A DNA stretch of 64,000 nucleotides from Mimachlamys varia (lineage: Eukaryota > Mollusca > Bivalvia > Pectinida > Pectinidae): assembly GCA_947623455.1 (NCBI GenBank), contig OX392533.1:36314729-36378728 (forward strand), in the 5' to 3' direction. Below, piece by piece: positions 11,258 through 21,965 of this stretch. The notes beneath the pieces are model-generated. The model saw only the letters and a list, made by a program, of their open reading frames with translations, had not been told where the DNA came from and made no database searches. The first letter of the stretch is position 1; every line of letters starts with the position of its first letter. Position numbers and translations under genes: made by a program.

Positions 11258-11270
11258 AGCACTACAAGGG
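11258..11270 (-). repeat. piggyBac right TIR (13 bp), TTAA at 11271-11274
   Basis: AGCACTACAAGGG followed by TTAA is an exact inverted match to the left end. Confidence 0.95.
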
Positions 11271-11299
11271 TTAATAAAGATAAGAAAGATCATGAGATG

Positions 11300-11552
11300 T
11301 TTTGAAGGTTTTAAAGGTCAATATTTTGACAAGCTGTATACATGTGAAAAATATGAAATCCTTGGAAAATATAAGAAGATCATGGGTTGTAAAAACATGT
11401 GATTATGAAAAAGTTGAACGTCATTAGTTTGACAAGCTGTATACATGTGAAAAATATGAAGTCTGTGGATCATGGATGGTAAAAACTTGTGATTATGAAA
11501 AATTTGAACGTCAATAGTTTGACAAGCTGTGTACATGTGAAAAATATCAAAC
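11300..11552. repeat. Three-copy ~90-103 bp tandem repeat
   Basis: GACAAGCTGTATACATGTG, followed by AAAAATATGAA, starts at 11328, 11431 and 11521 (spacings 103 and 90). Between copies lies 'TGATTATGAAAAAGTTGAACG'-like sequence. It begins about 25 bp right of the piggyBac element. Confidence 0.8.
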
Positions 11553-12436
11553 GACTTGAAATATTTGAAGAAGAAGACGAGTATGATGACTACCAAACAC
11601 TGCACTGGTCATTAAAAGTTTCTAGTTCTGCACAGTTTTCACGAATCACACTCACTTTTAGCATTGTTCCAGTGTCCTGTCTGTACCTGATGCTGGGCAA
11701 GCTTTTTTTTCATCATCAATACTTAATGACACCCAGCTGTGAAGTGTGGTATTGTTCATTGTGTAAATGAACACAAGATAGGAAAACAAACCATAAGTCA
11801 TGTAGGGTGTGTATGTACAATAAACGGATGTTAGCTATCGCATCACGTATACATCATGTATACACGGTAATAAGTCGGCCTGTAAGCTATCTGTAATAGG
11901 GTAATATACCTCTGTTTTAGATGATAGGCCCATGTGTAGGTAAACACCAGGTAACGATTTGGCTATTAGTAGTGTATTGCCTACGGAATGTCCACAAACC
12001 TGGCATCGTTTTAGCAATTGCCATCAGGTGGCTGTCAGATTTGATGGAGCCCCGCCACCACATTATTATATAGGCCTATATGCATTTTGGTGTGTACATG
12101 TGGATACCACATGTGGCGCCTAATTCAGCCAACCTGTGGACCTACTGCGTTACAAGAACCGCAAATCATTTCCACAATTATGTCTTGCTTGTTATTGTAC
12201 TGGAAGGCTCCGTTATTTATTGAACTAATCTCACTGTGGCTTTGATCAATGTTTTACCTCATCTGGCCGAAGTAGATGTAAGCTTAGGACAAAGTGCAGC
12301 ATCCAATGTCTGATGACTGTCAATATTTAAAAAAAAATAAAATTTTTTTTAGAGCTGAATGATCTAGGGTCAAAAAATATATACGAATGACGAAAAATAG
12401 TAAAATTTATCTGGCTGAACAGATTTCTATAATACA
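11553..12436. other. Intergenic DNA, nothing supported
   Basis: Short frames only, with no recognisable domain. Poly-A/T tracts lie near 12329-12350. Confidence 0.45.
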
Positions 12437-12451
12437 GTCATTCTAACTTGA

Positions 12452-12514
12452 CGATGATGAGGTTCTATATTTGTCCTTAATGATCGAGAGCTTCTATATT
12501 TGTCCTTAATGATC
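12452..12514. repeat. Two-copy ~31-bp direct repeat
   Basis: TTCTATATTTGTCCTTAATG, followed by ATCGA, occurs twice in a row (near 12463 and 12492). Confidence 0.7.
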
Positions 12515-12533
12515 GAATATCAGTGGATAAAAA

Positions 12534-12584
12534 CACGTTTGAACTGGAAGATCTCAAATGTGCCTTCAGAGGTGAATTAGTTAA
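12534..12584 (+). mobile_element. Right half of a 91-bp TTAA hairpin element
   Basis: The half-element runs from a TTTGAACTGGAAGATCTC core through 'TGCCTTCAGAGGTGAATTAG' to TTAA. The left half is missing or unrecognisable. Confidence 0.6.
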
Positions 12585-12686
12585 AAAATTTTAAGGGAGA
12601 TCACTCCTACATAAAATTTTATAAGGGAGATAATTCTTACATAACTTTTAACTCTCGCAATTTATGCAAAACAGGTAGATAAACCC

Positions 12687-12778
12687 TTGACTGACATTCA
12701 CCCCTAAAGACACATTTAAGCTCTCCAAATTCATAGGTTGGAATAGTTCATTAATAAATTTTAGGGTGGATGAGTTAA
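12687..12778 (-). mobile_element. 91-bp TTAA hairpin element
   Basis: 'GACATTCACCCCTAAAGAC' at one end pairs with 'TTAGGGTGGATGAGTTAA' at the other. The core GGTTGGAATAGTTCATTAA is conserved. Confidence 0.8.
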
Positions 12779-12850
12779 ATAATAATTTTTATTGAAAAAA
12801 ACCAAGAATTTTCCTGTCCACCATGTTTAGTCTGTGTAGACATTGAAATA

Positions 12851-13250
12851 AAAAGTTGTCGCAAAGAAGTGGTCGAGCTTAAACGAAATACAAAGATGTC
12901 GCAAAGAAGTGGTCGAGCTTAAACGAAATACAAAGATGTCGCAAAGAAGTGGTCGAGCTTAAACGAAATAGCAAGATGTCGCAAAGAAGTGGTCGAGTTT
13001 AAAGAAATACAAAGATGTCGCAAAGAAGTGGTCGAGTTTAAAGAAATACAAAGATGTTGCAAAGAAATAATCAAGCTTAAATGAAATAAAAAGATGTCGC
13101 AAAGAAGTGGTCAAGCTCAAAAGAAATACAAAGATGTCGCAAAGAAGTGGTCGAGCTTAAAGAAATACAAAGATGACGCAAAGAGGTGGTCAAGCTTAAA
13201 TGAAATACAAAGATGTCGCAAAGAAGTGGTCGAGCTTAAACGAAATACAT
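12851..13250. repeat. 40-bp tandem repeat (~10 copies, some 39 bp)
   Basis: The unit contains GCAAAGAAGTGGTCGAGCTT plus 'AAACGAAATACAAAGATGTC'. Copies start at 12861, 12901 and 12941. Later copies lose a base, and this lets a short plus-strand frame run through part of the array (13094 onward). That frame looks incidental. Confidence 0.9.
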
Positions 13251-13835
13251 TTTACTTTTGCCGATGTGCAGCCGAGATTAAAAGGACATTTCGAACCTTT
13301 CGTATAGAGACAATTAAAATTGTGCAGCTGGCTATTCATAAAGCAATATCCAATAAACTCACACATCTGAGGCCAAACTCTCAATAATTTAGTATCTACT
13401 CCTGTCTAAATAGCCCCTTAATCAATTTTCTTTTTATTTCACTTCCTCGAAAAAACTACGGGCAATGTGAAATGCACCTGTTCCTGCGATCAGCACATGT
13501 TACAGCTATCGCTGGCCCTGACAGTAGGATAGCATGCTTAACAGATTCATTTGAAATTTCTTGACATTATTGTTCATGTATCATGATGAATTTCCACCGA
13601 TAAATGATTAGGCTGGGATATCACTAATCGCCATTGGCGTCGATACTTCTGATGTTGGTACATATATTGTTATATGAGTGGCTGTTAAAGAAAGAAAAAA
13701 AAAATATTCATCAATTTCTTCTTTTTTTCTAAACTGTAAGTTCTATTCATTTTGTTTTGAAAATAAAATTTTTACCTTTTTATATACAGTTACATTTATA
13801 AAACACTGGAAGCAATACACAAAGATTGAAAAAAA
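13251..13835. other. Intergenic DNA, nothing supported
   Basis: A 146-codon frame at 13678-14118 overlaps a MITE and is dismissed. No other feature was seen. Confidence 0.45.
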
Positions 13836-13837
13836 TA

Positions 13838-14281
13838 CAGTGCACTCCTCTTTATATCATGTTGCATTTGTCAGACAAAAACATGATATTAACAGGAATA
13901 TGACATTAAGAGAATCATGTTTTTCCACTAAATCTAGTGCATTTGCAATTTCCATAACTAAAAGTAAGCCATTCAATGTACATATGAAGATGTTTCAATA
14001 TAGATCATTTCAATTAAAAATCATTTTTGGGGTTATTTCTTATTTTCTATATAACTCTTTGTACAAGTTGTATCTGAAATCAATGGAAATGACATCATTT
14101 TCTGGATATTATATGTGATTGGTTAAAAAAACATGATATTAAAAGGAATTCACCTCAAAATATATGATATTAACCAAATAAAAATGCATAGATTATATAT
14201 AGAGAGAGAAATGGTGCTTGGGTAACATGATATAAAGAGGAATGTGATATTAACATGGGTGATATTAAATTGAGTCCACTG
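13838..14281 (+). mobile_element. TA-flanked MITE of ~450 bp, copy 1
   Basis: The element runs from CAGTGCACTCCTCTTTATAT to GAGTCCACTG and is flanked by TA on both sides. It aligns over its length with 33899-34352 (same strand) and 55008-55469 (reverse). The CAGT-type ends and the TA target fit the Tc1/mariner-pogo group; this is inferred from the ends only. It is non-coding. Confidence 0.85.
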
Positions 14282-14283
14282 TA

Positions 14284-15297
14284 TCAGGAATTCATTTTTA
14301 CCAAGATATGATATTTCCCCTGGAAATGCACTTTAAAATTTTTTCTAAGAATGGTCTATGATATACATGTATTATGTGTCTCGAAGGGCGGCAGATAATT
14401 ACTGAATTCTTTTTAGAACTCATCAATTAAAAAAAAATACAAGGATTATTTTCAGAGACTCGAGAAATTTTTCATTGAATGAATTTCAAAATGAAAATGT
14501 CTTAATTATAAATGAAAAACTAAAAACAATTACGAACCAGAAAGATTGATTTTTATGAGTTTTTCCTTTCTCTCGGGGGCCACCAAGCTCACAACTGCTC
14601 TTTTCCCAGACTGGTCAATTCAAAACATGCCATGTCAATTTCAGTGCAAGAAATTGACAACGCAAAAACAAACATATTTTTTACCAGTATGTATAGGTTA
14701 ATTGATTTCTGATCAATTATAGAGATCTTAACGGAATCTTCTAGCTGTTGTCATCAAGGAATTTCTCATGCCTGCACAGTTTAACCCTAAGTTGTTGGAA
14801 AAATAAATATTTGAGAACTATTGAATGAGTATTCTGAGGGTTTCTATTGTTTAAACAGTTGTAATTTCTTTCATCTTAATATTATGATTGAGTTGATTAT
14901 TTTCAAGGTATTGGATCAAATTTTTTTACGTAATTTGCAAATTAATGAGTTTGTGTTTATTTAAACGATGTTTAATTGATTCATTATTTAGTTTTGTAAA
15001 ATTATCCCTAATTAAATTTCGGAAGAAAGATGTGTAGTTTTTAACCCTAGGGAGTTGTATGTTTTGTCTTTTGCCTAACTCTTCCAACATGCGTTAAATT
15101 ATAAGGTATCTGACATTAATTTTAAGGTATTTGACAAACTGTCCAATCTTCTTTGCCAAAATTTGTTCGCAAGCACCGTGGGATCTATATCTGTATCTAT
15201 ATCAGGGTCTATATGCATGAAACCATTTGCATACACAAGCATATATTCTGTGTTAAAAAAACCCAGTTTAACTTGCATGACATCATATGACATAGTC
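14284..15297. other. AT-rich intergenic DNA, nothing supported
   Basis: No open frame or repeat of note, apart from short AT tracts and a 'TATATCTGTATCTATATCAG' microsatellite near 15185. Confidence 0.45.
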
Positions 15298-15410
15298 TAA
15301 CATTGACACATTCCTCCCCCCCCCCCCCCACCCCTGAAGTACACATTTGAACTCTTCCATTTCAAAGCTTGGAATAGTTCATTGTTAAATTTCAGGAGTG
15401 AATGAGTCAA
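15298..15410 (-). mobile_element. 91-bp hairpin element with poly-C expansion
   Basis: The 'CACCCCTGAA' arm has expanded into a ~14-C run (about 15315-15329). The rest (TTTGAACTCTTCCATTTC ... TTCAGGAGTGAATGAGTCAA) matches the family. Confidence 0.75.
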
Positions 15411-17099
15411 AGTCAAAACATTGTAAATGCTTTTGGCATTAAACCCTCGGAATCGTAAAACAAAACTAGACTGGAGCACAAAATCGGAGTTTGAGCAGGA
15501 TACAGAAGTTCTTTACTTACAAGGGTCCAGATAATAGATTTACGAAGTTACCTCCCTTTGCAGTATTTCAAATTTCCATGTTACAAGCAAACTGTCTTGA
15601 AATGTATATTTTTCATTGACAATTTCTATCCATACAGTCTGTCTCAGCTTGACCGCAGTTGGCCTTGAAACAAAGCAAAAATTTAATATGATTATTTCAA
15701 CTGTCTAACAGTGAATGTTTAAACTAGAAAACAAAAAATAAATGATGTTATGAATAAAGAAACCCAGCCCTTAATTGTAATAGCAGACGTAACTTAAGAA
15801 AAGGACTTACAGTGTATATTCAATTCTTCTGTCATTATAAAATTAACTATCATTCTCCGCTCATGTTGATTTTGTTTAGACAATGAATTTGGCTTCCGAC
15901 TATCAAATAATACCTCGGCATGTCAGGTCAGGAAATTTTATCAACTTCTGTTTCATGATGAGAACATATTAGTACTGTATAAGCAAGAATGGGTATTGCT
16001 ACAGACTATATTGCGATATATACGAGGACAGATAAAAAATATCAAATTAAAAAGATAACCATTTTTTCTTTGTCATAATGAGGTGAAATCGCAGGTTTCG
16101 GTCCGTCCACATGTCGGTACTGTTCCGTTATGTCGGATACGAAGGGCTAGATAAAGTATGCCGTGCCCAACTGGCATTGTCTTATAGAATTAGCCAATAC
16201 TAACTGCGACCACAGACGTTTTGGCGGCGGACTTTTGGTCTTTAATGACCGGGGTTCGTCTATGGTCAAGCGAGTATATTTGTCCCTCCAGACTTCTGCT
16301 TAGGTCTGGCCACTCTGAAAAAGCTCGGCGTCACCGTCCAAAACCTCCCAAAAGGTTGCTTGGCGCTGTATCCTCTGTAATTTTGGGTATCCATCTGTCT
16401 GGAATCTGTCTTGCAATCTCATAGAAATATGTTTAAAATACCACAAAGGCAAGCTGCCATGTTATCAGGCGACGGAGAAACGGACCTGCACTTCGTAGGT
16501 GTCAGTTTTATCATCGGACAATGATACCGACCAAAGTCAAAAGGTCAAAGACAAAACTTGCCGACTTCTGTTGATGTTGCAGGTATAGCCTCTGTCCTGC
16601 TCCAGCTCTGGCTGGTTTTGACTTTTTCCTATTAACAACTTTGTTTATAATCTTAAAATAAAGAAACTGTTGATGTTGTTTGGGTGTTCTTAGACATTTG
16701 ATGGGTGGCAGAACATTCGTGTTAAGTACCAGAGAGATAAGGTCCTCAGGGGTGGCAATGGTTGGTGAAAGTTGGAGGGGAATGACTGAATGGCAGCAAT
16801 ATTTGTGTACTGTATCAAAATCATGGAAATTAACAGAATTGGTGCAAAATTGACGAACAAGCATTGGTTGTATTAGAATAAAACTGCATCATTCAGCTAG
16901 TTAAACAATTAATAATCAATGTGGTTTTAATTGACTTGTGTGCATGATGAATGGCAGTAGTTGAAATAATTTTGTTTCTGAAATGTTTTTCAGCTTTTTG
17001 CAACATATATAAAAAAAAAAATAATAATATCAGTTTTCAAATGTAAACTTATTGACACATATAACAATGACTTAATGTTGGACAAGAGGTAAATATTTC
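15411..17099. other. Intergenic DNA, no supported gene
   Basis: At 16200-16430 GC is higher and a 67-codon plus-strand frame is open, but no domain is recognisable. At 16530-16560 two AGGTCA-like half-sites lie close together (TCAAAAGGTCAAAG). A minus-strand 117-codon frame (16511-16864) was not recognised. Confidence 0.4.
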
Positions 17100-17531
17100 T
17101 GTAGATCACGAGATGTATAGGACTTCAGAGGTCACATTTCGCAAAACACATAGGACTAGAAGCTACATCAATTTTATAAGAAAGGATCTAAGACCAGATG
17201 TTATATAATCATAAGGACTATAGGTCAGAGGTTAAATTTGTAAAGACCTAGAACAGAGGTCAAATATGTTAGGACTTATGTAAGGACTTGGGACCAGAGG
17301 TCAAATTTGTAAGGACTTTGGACCAGAGGTTACATTTGTATGGACCTAGGACCTGAGGTCAGATTTGTAAGGACCTAGGGCCAGAGGTTACATTTGTAAG
17401 GACCTAGGGCCAGAGTTACATTTGTAAGGACCTCGGACCAGAGGTCAAATTTGTATGGACCTAGGACCTGAGGTCAGATTTGTAAGGACCTAGGGCCAGA
17501 GGTTACATTTGTATGGACCTAGGGCCAGAGT
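17100..17531. repeat. ~31-bp tandem repeat, left part (interrupted by a transposon)
   Basis: The unit is 'GGACCTAGGGCCAGAGGT' plus 'TACATTTGTAA', with 12 or more degenerate copies. The array is broken at a TA by the element at 17534-20484 and resumes at 20487. Confidence 0.9.
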
Positions 17532-17533
17532 TA

Positions 17534-17639
17534 CAGTTGAGTGTAAGCTAACATTTACACCCTAGTGCACTAGGAGTGCACTACGTTTAAACTAGTAGTG
17601 CACTACATTTAAACTACAGGTAAACTAGTAGTGCACTAC
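17534..17639 (+). repeat. Left long TIR of the 2.95-kb element
   Basis: It contains repeated 'GTAGTGCACTAC' palindromes separated by 'TTTAAAC'-type spacers. It pairs with 20380-20484. Confidence 0.9.
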
Positions 17640-18190
17640 GTCCAGCCAGGTGTGACCACAAAAACCCCTACAGGTAATGGGAGGGTCCATACCTACCTGT
17701 GTCCTTACCTGTACAGATGTAATATGATTTACCTGTACTTATGTTATACTATTGAAGTCATTAGTTTGTCAGTACTTCCTCATATAAGTACAAGAATGAA
17801 CAATTCTGAGTTTATGCCAGAAGATATTTATCATAATACTTTAGATAAATGTATTCACTGCATGTCAAAATTTTAAATAAAATAATAATTTAGATATACT
17901 AACTTATAATTCTTTTTAAAGAAGTAACTATGATTCTTTTCTATTTAAATATTTGTATTCTACAATTAAATTGAAAGGTATGTGTTCAAATAAAATATGG
18001 TATAACACGTTTTCTGTTGAAATTATTAAGTTAATCCTACTAAAAATATATACAGAAAATAAAGTAAACAACAGATTGTATTTAAAAAAAATAAATAGAT
18101 ATTAGAAGAACATATTTTGTACTTAGTATAGTTGTTTCTATCACAAATTACTTTTAATATTTGACATTAAGAAGCTAGCTGTGCAATATC

Positions 18191-18218
18191 AGAGACGTAC
18201 AAGGTTTTATACGTCTCT
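18191..18218. repeat. Hairpin inside the 2.95-kb element
   Basis: AGAGACGTA and TACGTCTCT form a 9-bp stem around a 10-nt loop. Confidence 0.6.
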
Positions 18219-18439
18219 TGCAATACTACCTACATGTACCAGTATTAGTAATATGTTTCACTATACACTAGGGTGCATACGAATGAAAGGTTATATAAAC
18301 ATCAAGTACTAATATAAGAAAAGAATACTTTCACCAGAACATTTAAAGCCTTTTCCTTCTTCATATCAAAATACCAACATACATCTTCATGTAATCCAAT
18401 TGACTGTAATCAATGTTATCATCATTAATCAATTAACAG

Positions 18440-18610
18440 GCTAGGGCCCTCAGGCCTTTAATCAGACTTGGCCAGTGATGGCTGTGGGGGAGAGGGAGAT
18501 GAGAAATTCACACCTGGCTAACTACAGACAGCCTAGGGGTGTCCCCTATCTTGACCTCTGTATGTGAGGATGTGGCCCAGGCAGGTCAGGTACATGTACG
18601 TAATTATGCC
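18440..18610. repeat. GC-richer internal repeat, copy A
   Basis: This shares 'CCAGTGATGG', 'GATGAGAAATTCACAC' and 'GGTGTCCC' in order with 19485-19650. It stands out from the AT-rich core of the element. Confidence 0.6.
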
Positions 18611-19469
18611 TGGAGGGTAAAGGATTCTACCTGAAGATCTATATTTGTCCCTTTTAGTTAGATTTTATATAAGTCATTAGGTTGATTTAAAAGTACAATA
18701 AATGTGACTGGCATAGGCTTAACTTTGTCCTAAGTTAGGTTAATATAACTGCATATTATTTATTTGTTGTATACTTAGTCTTACAATATAGAATTAATTA
18801 AAATGATTCCATTAAACTGACTTTACTTATCATTATTACATATATGCATAAACCTTCAAGTCATATTAAATACAACCTGTAATTGCCTTCAATATTTAGG
18901 CCTAAATATTGGAAATGCATCATTTTAAAATACTTTTATACTGATAATTAGAATAAAATTAAGTATAATGAATGGTAGTATTTTATTATCAAACTATATA
19001 TATGAAGCGACTGGGCCAGAGAGTATGTATTCTCTCACATATATATATACATCCCTGATTACACCCAATATAAACTAGATAATTTTTCAACATTTAACAA
19101 GTATATATATATGTAAATATTAAGAAATCGAAATGCGTCATTGGATTGTATTCAATCAAGTGTCATAAGATACTTGGTATTTTAAGTTAATTTTTAAGAA
19201 AACCAGAATCTGGTAAAGTACTGATATAGACTTACATTGTTGTCCAATTAATTATTATTAATTTCAATGTTATTTTATGTACTATCAATTTATTATTGTA
19301 TAATTTAATGTTTTGAATGAAACAAAAAAATGGATTAAAGTCCTCAAAATATCCACTATTTAAAGGGAAATGTGTAAATATCTAGACATATTCTCAAAGA
19401 TTTTTAATTTCATATAAACTTGATAAACCTGAGTAAAAGTTAAATATGTATTATTATATTTATGATCCT

Positions 19470-19665
19470 GGTCATATCCAGCTTAGCCCTTTATTAATCA
19501 AATTGGTTTCAAGTTTGACCAGTGATGGTCAGATGAGAAATTCACACTTCAATTATGTTACTGACAGGCTTATGTCAGCAGGTGTCCCTAGACAAGGTTG
19601 GGACAGGTCAGGTAATTGCCTGAGGCCTGATCAGGGTCAAATCAAAACATCTGTCCCATACTGAA
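19470..19665. repeat. GC-richer internal repeat, copy B
   Basis: This is the diverged direct partner of 18440-18610. A 72-codon plus-strand frame crosses it but is not convincing. Confidence 0.6.
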
Positions 19666-20379
19666 CAATCTGACTAAATTTTAATTTGTTGTTGTCTTAC
19701 TTTATTTTAACTTCAAATTCTTATATTTATATTAACACTTTTGTATGTGGTGATATATATACAGGTCTAGATATATAGAAAATTAAATAAAAATAAAGAT
19801 TATCAAAACTCTATAGTGCGTTCATAAATATATAGATCTGAGGCATGAATGTATTTTATAAAAATATATATCTAGTTTAATTAAGTAATAAAAGAATATT
19901 TATTTGTTATTTTCGCAATTGGTTTTTACAATATTTAAAAATATACTTCTAAACAAATAATAATCAATAGATATTCATTCAATTTTTCAATATACTTGAT
20001 TGTAAATTGGTAAATTAATATAAAAAACGTTAATAGTGTATATTAAATGAAATATAAGACATCAAAACTGCTAGATAAGTATTAATTTTCTATTTTATTT
20101 ATATGATGTATGCAAGAAAGTTTTTGGGAAAATTGTAAGAGTAATTATCATAATTTCACAATTTCTAGTTTTGAAAGGACAGAAAAAATGTTGTTTGAGA
20201 AAAATAACTACATAAGATGCATATATTTATACATTAAAGTCATAAATATTAACTAATGATAAGGCCAGCTTCAAAGTACCAGCAGACGACAAAGGTGAGG
20301 TATAGGTAAAAATCACAGGTAGATGGATGGGACTGCCCATTTACCTGCAGGGGTATTTGACCTATATGGGGTTTAGGGT

Positions 20380-20484
20380 GTAGTGCACTACTAGTTTACC
20401 TGTAGTTTAAATGTAGTGCACTACTAGTTTAAACGTAGTGCACTACTAGTGCACTAGGTGTAAAGGTTAGCTTACACTCAACTG
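20380..20484 (-). repeat. Right long TIR of the 2.95-kb element
   Basis: It pairs with 17534-17639 and ends in GCTTACACTCAACTG, followed by TA. Confidence 0.9.
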
Positions 20485-20486
20485 TA

Positions 20487-20575
20487 CATTTGTAAGAAAC
20501 TAGGACCACAGGTCAAATTTGTAAGGAACAAGGACCAGAGGTCATATTTGTAAATAAAGAACTTGTCAGGTTTCA
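20487..20575. repeat. ~31-bp tandem repeat, right part
   Basis: This resumes with CATTTGTAAGAAACTAGGACC and two or three more units, continuing the array interrupted at 17533. Confidence 0.85.
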
Positions 20576-21359
20576 GGCCTGTTTGACCATGGATATAATA
20601 AAAAGACTTACTATGGATATAATATTTGTGTTTCAGGCCCGAGTTTGACTGGTCAGGGTGTACTGAGAAGAAGGCCAGTGTTCCATTCAGCTGTGGCTCC
20701 AGTCTGTAAGTACTGAATATAGTGTGTATTGATCATGCACTTATGTCATGCGATTGAGGGGTTTTGAGAATTTTGTAGAAGAATTTGACTTTTCTTGACA
20801 ATGATGAGGCATTGAAGAGCTGATTATATGGTAGAACATCATATGTACATTCAGAGGAAAAATAACTCTTTTAAATGGCTTCTTTTTAGCTCTTCTTTCA
20901 GATGAAATAATCAGATCTTTAAAAATAGGAACAATTAAGCAAATTCCAAAGATGAAAATGCAACATTTTTGGGTCCAAAATCGGGAGTCTCCCTCCTAAA
21001 TAGGGAGGGTTGGCAAGTATGCGGGTCAAAACCCAAAAAGACAGTCAGGTAAGGAAATATTCTAACAGGTGTTTGCTTTCACAAGTGGAATGTATATATA
21101 TAGATGATCATCTTGAGATATATGTACATTAATCCTACAGAACTGTTCTGGTATTACTGGTAACTTGAAGTGTGATCACTCAAGTTTGATATTAAAGCCC
21201 ATGTGTTTGGCGTAGTAATGAATTGATGTTGATGGTTTTAGTCATTACTTCTGGTCCTCTAGTGGTCAGTTGATGGATTGACCATCACTGGTCAGTATCT
21301 TACATTGAGGGATGACCATCTAATAGGCCTAGTTGTTATGGGGTTTCTTTTTGTGTCGG
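20576..21359. other. Intergenic DNA, nothing supported
   Basis: There is a short duplicated 'GGATATAATA' and 'TTTCAGGCC' pair near 20565-20640. No gene was seen. Confidence 0.4.
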
Positions 21360-21795
21360 GTCAGCTCATTAGTCCTTTTAACAATGATATTTCATATTTT
21401 TTTTTTTTTTGCTATTTCCTACCATAACGCCTCATCCATTTGACATAATTTTCTACTTCTAACCAACCCAAAAACATACCAGGTCGATTTATGTCAAAAT
21501 ATGCCCTCCCCTTTTATGTCAAAATATATCGCTAAGTAACTGCCTTCTGTAATAATATGTAAAAGTGTGCTCCCCGACCCATCTATGTCAAATTATATGC
21601 CTTTCTACCTTTATATGAAAATAAACCTCTATGTGTGTTCTCTCTGTAAATATACCCTCAACCCTCAATGTCAAAACGCTGGCCCCTGCCTCCCCCCCCC
21701 TCTATTCATGAATTGATATGCACTCTCCTGTCCTTCCTCTCTCCCTTCCCCCTTACATATATCCTGGTATGCATTCCCCCCTCCCCCACCACTCT
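21360..21795. repeat. Degenerate 'TATGTCAAAATATGCC' C/T-rich repeat
   Basis: Imperfect units of TATGTCAAAATATGCCCTCC type (near 21490, 21515, 21585 and 21668) grade into pyrimidine-rich sequence with C runs near 21692. Confidence 0.5.
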
Positions 21796-21965
21796 TGCAT
21801 TGTACTAAAGACAAACAAACAGTCTACAAGGACACAATAAGAGGAAAAGGAAAAGCGTACTGGTGGGGCTGGTAGTTATCTGTACACACAGACGAGACCA
21901 CGAGAAGTGTGTCATCTTCTGCTCATATTGTTTTCTCAGTCAGCTGTTTAGTATTGCAATGTACA

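Larger units (their letters stand above)
7278..11270 (+). mobile_element. Complete piggyBac-type DNA transposon (3,993 bp)
   Basis: The left TIR CCCTTGTAGTGCT (7278-7290) is the exact reverse complement of AGCACTACAAGGG (11258-11270). Both sides are flanked by TTAA (7274-7277 and 11271-11274), the target duplication typical of piggyBac. The element encloses a two-exon DDE transposase with no frameshift or premature stop and all expected catalytic aspartates. Perfect TIRs, matching TTAA and an open frame point to a young and possibly autonomous copy. Subterminal palindromes lie just inside the left TIR. It is the only clear coding unit in the window. Confidence 0.95.
17534..20484. mobile_element. 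Long-TIR non-autonomous DNA transposon (2,951 bp), TA target
   Basis: The left end, CAGTTGAGTGTAAGCTAAC onward, and the right end, reverse complement of the same, match over about 105 bp with only a few differences. Weaker inverted similarity reaches about 180 bp (CAGGTAATGGG against CAGGTAAATGGG). TA flanks both ends (17532-17533 and 20485-20486). The flanking array shows the empty site: GCCAGAGT-TA-CATTTGTAAGG occurs intact in neighbouring units. The interior is very AT-rich and has no credible coding frame. It carries two diverged GC-richer internal copies (about 18440-18560 and 19485-19605) and a hairpin at 18191-18218. The superfamily is uncertain: TA target and CAGT ends hint at Tc1/mariner, but such long TIRs are unusual there. 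Confidence 0.88.

Noticed and set aside
13678..14118. 146-codon plus-strand frame
   Set aside because: Most of it lies in a ~450-bp MITE present twice more in the window without a conserved frame.
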